A DNA stretch of 64,000 bases from positions 1,674,001 through 1,738,000 of the forward strand of contig NZ_SNZR01000011.1 in NCBI RefSeq assembly GCF_004363955.1, read 5' to 3'. Below, one piece after another: positions 58,960 through 64,000 of this stretch. The notes under the pieces are model-generated. The model was not told where the DNA came from, did not search any database, and saw only the letters and a list, made by a program, of their open reading frames with translations. The translations under genes and the position numbers were made by a program. How positions within the stretch are numbered: position 1 is the first letter of the stretch; every line of letters begins with the position of its first letter. This DNA is from Enterovirga rhinocerotis (GTDB lineage Bacteria; Pseudomonadota; Alphaproteobacteria; Rhizobiales; Beijerinckiaceae).

Positions 58960-60300
58960 ATGGCCTTCACTCAGCCGACTCGTCGTCGCGTCCTTCAGAC
59001 CAGCGCGGCCTCGGCAGCCGCCCTCGTCTCGGCGCCCTATGTCAGCGGCGCGCATGCAGCCGGCAGCCTCTCGGTCGGCTTCTGGGACCACTGGGTGCCG
59101 GGCGCGAACCGCGCGACCGAGGAGATCGTCAAGGCCTGGGGCGAGAAGGAGAAGGTCGCCGTCAAGGCCGACTTCATCACCTCTCAGGGCAACAAGAATC
59201 TCCTCACCATCGCGGCCGAGGCCCAGGCCAAGTCCGGCCACGACGTCTTCGCCTTCCCGACCTGGTACATCCACGAGCACGCGGCCATGCTCGAGCCGGT
59301 CGACGACATCATGGCCGACCTGATCAAGCAGAACGGCGCCGTGAACGGCACGGTGGACTATCTCGCCAAGGTCAAGGGCCGCTGGATGGCGATCCCGGCG
59401 ACGCCGGGCAGCCAGATCAAGGGCCCCTGCTCGCGCATCGACCTGATGAAGCAGCATGCCGGGATCGACGTCCAGGCGATGTATCCGGCCGGCGCGGCGC
59501 CCAAGGCCGACAACTGGACCATGGACACCTTCCTGACGGCCGCCGAAGCCTGCCACAAGGCGGGCTTCCCCTTCGGCATCGGCCTCGGCCAGACGACGGA
59601 TTCGGTCGATACGGCGGGGGCGATCTTCCAGTCCTTCGGGGCCGCGCTCGTCGACAAGGACGGCAAGCTCACCGTGAAGTCGGATGCCGTCCGGCAGGCG
59701 ATGGAATGGTACGCGAAGCTCGCCAAGGTCCTGCCGCCGGACGCTCCGGCCTGGGACGATGCCTCGAACAACAAGTGGCTCGTCTCCGGCCGCGGCGCCT
59801 TGATCTGCAATCCGCCGAGCTCCTGGGCGGTCGCCAAGCGCGACGCGCCGGACATCGCGCGGCAATGCTGGACGCACGGCATGCCGGCCGGGCCGAAGGG
59901 ACGGTTCGCGCCCTATCTGCCCTATCTGTGGGGCATCTGGTCCTTCTCGAAGAACAAGCCCGCCGCGAAGAGCCTGCTGCGCGCGCTCTCGACGCATGAC
60001 TCCATCGCCAAGATGGTCGCGGTCTCCGTCGGCTACGACCTGCCGGCCTATGAGGGGCTGACGACGCTGAAGACCTGGGCCGAGGAAGAGCCGCCCAAGG
60101 GCACGCTCTACCACTACCCGAACCCGCACAACCACCAGACGCTCTCGATCGCCGCCGCGCCCGCGCCGCCCGAGATCGCGAACCAGATCTACAACCAGGC
60201 CATCATGACCAAGATGGTCGCCCGGCACCTCGGCGGCGAGAAGATGGAAGCGACGCTGACCTGGGCCCAGAACGAGGTCGAGGGCTTCATGCGGGGCTGA
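58960..60300 (+). CDS. sugar-type ABC transporter substrate-binding protein
   Basis: 446 residues, family 1 extracellular solute-binding protein. Twin-arginine signal TRRRVLQTSAASAAALVSAP, cleaved near GAHA. The mature lobe-forming sequence includes HWVPGANRATEEIVKAWGEK, FAFPTWYIHEHAAMLEPVDD and GALICNPPSSWAVAKRDAP. GGGAGGGAACGGA precedes the ATG. Two permease genes follow, separated by repeats. The solute is probably a sugar or polyol; this is inferred from the permease type. Confidence 0.9.
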   Translation: MAFTQPTRRRVLQTSAASAAALVSAPYVSGAHAAGSLSVGFWDHWVPGANRATEEIVKAWGEKEKVAVKADFITSQGNKNLLTIAAEAQAKSGHDVFAFPTWYIHEHAAMLEPVDDIMADLIKQNGAVNGTVDYLAKVKGRWMAIPATPGSQIKGPCSRIDLMKQHAGIDVQAMYPAGAAPKADNWTMDTFLTAAEACHKAGFPFGIGLGQTTDSVDTAGAIFQSFGAALVDKDGKLTVKSDAVRQAMEWYAKLAKVLPPDAPAWDDASNNKWLVSGRGALICNPPSSWAVAKRDAPDIARQCWTHGMPAGPKGRFAPYLPYLWGIWSFSKNKPAAKSLLRALSTHDSIAKMVAVSVGYDLPAYEGLTTLKTWAEEEPPKGTLYHYPNPHNHQTLSIAAAPAPPEIANQIYNQAIMTKMVARHLGGEKMEATLTWAQNEVEGFMRG

Positions 60301-60321
60301 GACGGCGAACGTCGGCGTCTC

Positions 60322-60457
60322 CACCCCTCATCCGACCTCGGCTGACGCCGAGGCCACCTTCTCCCGCAAGGGGAGAAGGACGATGCGGAACGCCGACGCT
60401 CCCTTCTCCCCTTGCGGGAGAAGGTGGCACCGCGAAGCGGTGACGGATGAGGGGTGC
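60322..60457. repeat. inverted pair of CCCCTCATCC/TTCTCCC palindromes
   Basis: The left copy runs from CACCCCTCATCCG to CCTTCTCCCGCAAGGGGAGAAGG; the right copy is its inversion, CCTTCTCCCCTTGCGGGAGAAGG to CGGATGAGGGGTG. They sit between the binding-protein gene and the first permease, so transcription of the operon must read through a very large hairpin. Confidence 0.85.
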
Positions 60458-60503
60458 GACGCCGACCCGACCGCAACGCCCTTCGCTGGCACCGAGGTAC
60501 TCG

Positions 60504-61436
60504 ATGTCCGATCTCGCCGTCCGAGACGTCCAGGCCGCATCGAGCCATCGCCAGCGGTCGCGGATCGGCAACTTCCTGCGCGGGCGCTCCTTCGTCGCCT
60601 TCCTGTTCACTCTGCCGCTGATCGTCCTCGTCAGCGTGCTGGTGATCTATCCAGCCTTCTACGCCCTGCACCTCGCGACGCTGAACAAGCGGATGACGCA
60701 ATTCGTCGGGCTGTCGAATTTCAGCTTCCTGTTCACCCGCGAGACGTTCTGGATGGTGGTGAGGCAGAGCTGCATCTTCGCGGTCACGGCGGTGATCTTC
60801 AAGGCGCTGATCGGCTTCATCGTCGCCCACCTCGTCAACGCCATCCCCGACAAGGGCCAGCGCAAGTGGCGCGGGATGCTGCTGATCCCCTGGGTCATCC
60901 CCCCTGCCCTCTCGACCCTGACCTGGCTCTGGCTGTTCGACCCGTCCTACAGCGCCTTCAACTGGCTGTTCGGCCTCGTCGGCATCGGGCCGGTGCCCTG
61001 GACGGGCGATGCGACATGGGCCCGGTTCTCGGTCATCCTGGTCAATATCTGGTACGGCGCGCCCTTCTTCATGATCATGTATCTGGCTGCGCTGAAATCG
61101 GTGCCGGCTGAACTCTACGAGGTCGCGGCGATCGACGGGGCGACCTTCTGGCAGAAGCTGTTCTACATCACGCTGCCGATGATGCGGAACATCATCGCCA
61201 TCACGACCCTGTTCTCGCTCATCGTCACCTTTGCCAATTTCGACATCGTCTGGATCCTGACGGCAGGCGGGCCGATCGACCGGACCCACGTCTTCGCGAC
61301 CTGGGCCTTCCGGCTCGGCATCCAGGGCGGCGACATCCCGCTCGGCGCCGCCGTTTCGCTCTTCATGGTGCCGATCCTGGCCGTCGCGGCGATCTTCATC
61401 CTGCGGGACGTCAACAAGCGCTCGGAGCGGATGTGA
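60504..61436 (+). CDS. ABC transporter permease (MalF-like)
   Basis: 310 residues, six hydrophobic segments starting with FVAFLFTLPLIVLVSVLVIY. The EAA loop that docks the ATPase is ELYEVAAIDGATFWQKLFYI. ATG at 60504 is chosen (MSDLAVRDVQAASS); an extension to 60447 is not supported. It works with the neighbouring binding protein and second permease. Confidence 0.93.
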   Translation: MSDLAVRDVQAASSHRQRSRIGNFLRGRSFVAFLFTLPLIVLVSVLVIYPAFYALHLATLNKRMTQFVGLSNFSFLFTRETFWMVVRQSCIFAVTAVIFKALIGFIVAHLVNAIPDKGQRKWRGMLLIPWVIPPALSTLTWLWLFDPSYSAFNWLFGLVGIGPVPWTGDATWARFSVILVNIWYGAPFFMIMYLAALKSVPAELYEVAAIDGATFWQKLFYITLPMMRNIIAITTLFSLIVTFANFDIVWILTAGGPIDRTHVFATWAFRLGIQGGDIPLGAAVSLFMVPILAVAAIFILRDVNKRSERM

Positions 61437-61791
61437 TGGCGGCACCAAGCGATCCGTTCGCCGGGACCACCGCAGGGCTCACCATCGCCAAGTGCGTCAC
61501 GGTATCACTTTATCGCTGTGACAGAGACACGCGCTCCTCCCCTCCCCCTTGCGGGGAGGGGCTGGGGGTGGGGGGCGCGCCGCTCGCGGAGAGCGCGACG
61601 CGGAGGCACCGCCCCCCATCCGGCCCTCCGCTTCGCTCGGGACCACCTTCCCCGCAAGGGGGAAGGAAGCCCTCGCGCCCGCGAAACACGAGATGTGAAT
61701 TCGCTCGCGCGATGCGAGTTTCACCCTTCGCCGTCGACCCTCCCCCTCCCGGGGAGGGTTTGGCCGCGCATTCGCTTTCGAAGGGATCCTA
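61437..61791. repeat. repeat-filled spacer between the two permease genes
   Basis: 355 bp without a gene. An inverted pair of GC-rich palindromes occupies 61535-61675 (CTCCCCTCCCCCTTGCGGGG on one side, CCTTCCCCGCAAGGGGGAAGG on the other). A short CCCTCC/GGAGGG hairpin at 61736-61766 follows. The second permease start is 25 bp after it. Confidence 0.78.
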
Positions 61792-62694
61792 ATGGCCGCG
61801 ACCGCAACCTTGGCTCCCGACGAGACCACCTCCGGCACGGTTCTCGGCGACCGCCGCTGGGCGGTGCGCTGGGCCTATGTGTTTCTCGTCCTCTTCGTCG
61901 CCTTCGCGCTGTGCCCGCCCTTCTACATGCTGCTGACGGCGCTCAAGACATCGAGCGAGATCTCGGCGGCGACCAATCCGTGGTGGGTCTTCAACCCGAC
62001 GCTCGCGAACTTCACCGAACTCCTCGGCTCGCCTCTCTTCCGCACCTTCTTCGTCAACTCCGTCCTCGTCGCGGTCCTGACCGTGATCATCACGATGCTG
62101 ATCAGCGTGCCGGCGGCCTTCGCCCTCTCGCGCATGAAGTTCTGGGGCTCGGGCGTCCTCGCGACGGGCGTGTTCCTCACCTATCTCATCCCGGAGACGC
62201 TGCTCTTCATCCCGCTCTTCAAGATGTTCGCGACCTTCCGCGACTGGACCGGGATCGAGCTGATCAACAACTGGTACGTGCTCGTCCTCGTCTACCCGAC
62301 GCTGACGGTGCCGTTCTGCACCTGGATCATGATCGGCTACTTCGCCTCGATCCCGAAGGAGCTCGACGAGGCGGCGCTGATCGACGGCGCCTCCTGGACG
62401 CAGACGCTGCTGAAGATCTTCGTGCCCGTCGCGCTGCCCGGGCTCATCGCCGCGACGATCTTCGCCTTCACCGTCGCCTGGGCGCAGTTCCTCTATCCGC
62501 TCGCGCTCACGACGAGCCAGGACCAGCTCGTCCTCTCGGTCGGCATCGCGACGACCCTCATCAAGGCGGACGTCTTCAACTGGGGGCAGATCATGGCTGG
62601 CGCGCTGCTCGGCGCCCTGCCCCCGCTCGTCATCTACGCCTTCCTGATGGACTACTACATCGCCGGACTGACGGCGGGCGCGACGAAGGGGTGA
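61792..62694 (+). CDS. ABC transporter permease (MalG-like)
   Basis: 300 residues, six hydrophobic segments (VFLVLFVAFALCPPFYMLLT first). The EAA loop is PKELDEAALIDGASWTQTLL. AAGGGAT precedes the ATG. The next gene converges immediately (stop codons abut at 62694/62695), so the operon ends here without an ATPase gene; the transporter must use an MsmX/UgpC-type ATPase encoded elsewhere. Confidence 0.94.
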   Translation: MAATATLAPDETTSGTVLGDRRWAVRWAYVFLVLFVAFALCPPFYMLLTALKTSSEISAATNPWWVFNPTLANFTELLGSPLFRTFFVNSVLVAVLTVIITMLISVPAAFALSRMKFWGSGVLATGVFLTYLIPETLLFIPLFKMFATFRDWTGIELINNWYVLVLVYPTLTVPFCTWIMIGYFASIPKELDEAALIDGASWTQTLLKIFVPVALPGLIAATIFAFTVAWAQFLYPLALTTSQDQLVLSVGIATTLIKADVFNWGQIMAGALLGALPPLVIYAFLMDYYIAGLTAGATKG

Positions 62695-63282
62695 TCAGGA
62701 ACAGCGCTCGGTGTCGCCGAGCCCCTTCAGGAGGGAGCGTCCACGCGGCGAGAGACGATAGCCGACATCCAGGCTCTCCGTCAGGCCGAGCGCCTTCAGC
62801 TTGCGCATCCTTGCCTTGAAGGCCGGTTTGTCGAGTCCGACCGCCTCGGCAAGATCGGCGGCCCTCAGGCCGGGTTCCGACGCGACCAGTTCCATCGCGC
62901 GTCGCGTCCATGGCTCCGCCCCGTCGAGACGATCGAGGCGAGTCTGCAGCGTCGCGATCTCCTCCGCGCCCAGGCGATCATCCGCCCGCAGGGCGATGCG
63001 CGGATCGGCCGACACCAAGCGAACGGCGATGCGGTAGAGCTGCCCCTCCGGCCGCCCGCTCAGTTCGTTCCTCAGTTCCGCCGCCGAGGCATAGCCCGCC
63101 CGCCGAGCATCAGCATCGCCAATCTCCTCGGCCGACACCGGGTCCAACGCGTCGATCGCGATGATGCCGATCGAGGTCGTCAGTCGGCCGCCCGTCTTCA
63201 CGCTCGGACGCCGCCAACGGCGGAAGACAAGCGAGATCGACCCCTCCGCGATCCTCTCGAGGATCCCCCGCTTCAAGAGCAT
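62695..63282 (-). CDS. ASCH-like domain protein with helix-turn-helix-like C-terminus
   Basis: 195 residues. The N-terminal segment (LERIAEGSISLVFRRWRRPS, GGRLTTSIGIIAIDALDP) resembles an ASCH domain, thought to bind RNA or nucleotides. The C-terminal half (VASEPGLRAADLAEAVGLDK then FKARMRKLKALGLTESL) looks like a winged helix-turn-helix. ASCH proteins are linked to RNA binding or modified-nucleoside hydrolysis, but no target is evident. It begins 45 bp from the MFS gene on the same strand. Confidence 0.72.
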   Translation of the reverse strand: MLLKRGILERIAEGSISLVFRRWRRPSVKTGGRLTTSIGIIAIDALDPVSAEEIGDADARRAGYASAAELRNELSGRPEGQLYRIAVRLVSADPRIALRADDRLGAEEIATLQTRLDRLDGAEPWTRRAMELVASEPGLRAADLAEAVGLDKPAFKARMRKLKALGLTESLDVGYRLSPRGRSLLKGLGDTERCS

Positions 63283-63327
63283 GCGACATCCCTCCCCGAA
63301 CGCATCGACCGCCTTTTCGCGCGCCGA

Positions 63328-64000
63328 TCAGACCGCGGCCCGACGCCGTCGCCCCGCCAGGACCAGCGCGGCCGCACCGAGGTCGATCGCCGCGCAGATG
63401 ACGAGCGCCAGGCCGTAGCCCCCGCTCGCATCCCGGAGCCAGCCGAGGGCGCCCGGGCCGAAGGCGTAGACGACCTGGCCGATCGCGGTGGACAGGCTGA
63501 TCACGGTGCCGAACGCGGCCGCGTCGAATTCACGGTGCACGATCAGCGCCGGCAGGGTGATGAGATTGCCGACCGACAGGCCGAACAGGATGCAGCCGGC
63601 GAGGAGCAACGGATACGTCCCCGCCGCCGCGACGATCAGCAGCGCGACGACCTGGATGGCGAGCGAGCCCGCGCCGGCAGCCCGCGGATCGAGGCGATCG
63701 ACGACGGTGCCGAGGGCGAGCCGTCCCACCACGGCGGCGACGGCCGTGGCCGAGACCGCGATGCCCGCGGCCCGGGAGCCCGCGATCGGCGTGATCATCG
63801 TCACGAGATGCACGATGAAGCCGACCTGCACGAAGAGGCCGGCGGCGAAGGCGAGGCTCATCGTCCAGAAGGCCGGCAGGCGCAGGGCCCTGCCCCGCAT
63901 CGCGCTGCCGGTGGCGACCGGCCCGGTCTCGGCACGGGCCGGCGGCAGGTCGGCCGGCCATGCGAAGAGCAGCAGCGGCCCGACCACCGCCAGCATGATG
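63328..64000 (-). CDS. MFS transporter, truncated by the window edge
   Basis: The C-terminal 220 or so residues of a major facilitator protein; the 5' part lies beyond 64000. About six hydrophobic segments are visible (FWTMSLAFAAGLFVQVGFIV, IAVSATAVAAVVGRLALGTV, LAIQVVALLIVAAAGTYPLL, TVISLSTAIGQVVYAFGPGA). The GRLALGTVVDRLDPR loop is MFS-like. Substrate unknown. Confidence 0.88.
   Translation of the reverse strand, partial: IMLAVVGPLLLFAWPADLPPARAETGPVATGSAMRGRALRLPAFWTMSLAFAAGLFVQVGFIVHLVTMITPIAGSRAAGIAVSATAVAAVVGRLALGTVVDRLDPRAAGAGSLAIQVVALLIVAAAGTYPLLLAGCILFGLSVGNLITLPALIVHREFDAAAFGTVISLSTAIGQVVYAFGPGALGWLRDASGGYGLALVICAAIDLGAAALVLAGRRRRAAV

Overview
The window is high-GC DNA from an alphaproteobacterium, most likely of the order Hyphomicrobiales (Methylobacteriaceae, Bosea or Beijerinckiaceae-like). 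The grounds are the gene families: a nearly complete hopanoid (hpn) cluster with the HpnI/J/K branch, a small 62-residue protein of a type I recall from that group, a UvrA whose first zinc finger has lost a cysteine, and the intergenic palindrome families typical of these genomes. No rRNA gene or intact tRNA gene was seen. The genus is an inference.

Layout. 0-2.7 kb: the alpha ribosomal operon rpsM-rpsK-rpoA-rplQ on the minus strand, cut off from its usual upstream partners secY and adk. 3-23 kb: an isoprenoid and hopanoid biosynthesis region. ispA and dxs feed a tight plus-strand operon hpnA-hpnC-hpnD-hpnE-shc, followed by a Kazal-type secreted protein and hpnG. Converging on it from the right are minus-strand hpnL-hpnI-hpnJ, an SPFH (stomatin-like) membrane protein, a membrane-anchored class III nucleotide cyclase coupled to hpnK, then ispH and hpnH. 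Together these encode supply of isoprenoid units (Dxs, IspH, IspA), squalene formation (HpnC/D/E), cyclisation (Shc), addition of the ribosyl-derived side chain (HpnH, HpnG) and its glycosylation, deacetylation and conversion to a cyclitol ether (HpnI, HpnK, HpnJ).

23-48 kb: mostly housekeeping and accessory metabolism in short units. It includes a MmgE/PrpD protein, a calcium-binding RTX protein made of three near-identical 211-212-residue repeats, an amidinotransferase with a complete catalytic triad, a MipA/OmpV porin-like protein, aroQ, a GST, a DapA-like aldolase, an aldo/keto reductase, an RraA-like protein, a YdcF-like protein, DUF3253 and DUF599 proteins, a rhodanese, a second membrane cyclase, gltX, a 27-residue membrane peptide, class II aroG, an amidase, a LysR-controlled SDR/SnoaL pair, another SDR, hisZ-hisG and a META-domain protein.

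49-55 kb: an SbmA/BacA-like ABC exporter and a DUF3445 protein, then about 600 bp packed with several families of intergenic palindromes, the broken end of an IS1595-type transposase, and a clearly AT-richer island. The island carries a DUF6932-type minimal nucleotidyltransferase overlapping an unrecognised 320-residue gene, and ends near a sequence resembling the 3' end of a tRNA. This two-gene cassette is the best candidate in the window for an undescribed (toxin-antitoxin or defence-like) system. 55-64 kb: uvrA, a PaiB-like FMN-binding protein, a sugar-type ABC transporter (binding protein and two permeases, no ATPase inside the window), an ASCH-like protein and a truncated MFS transporter at the right edge.
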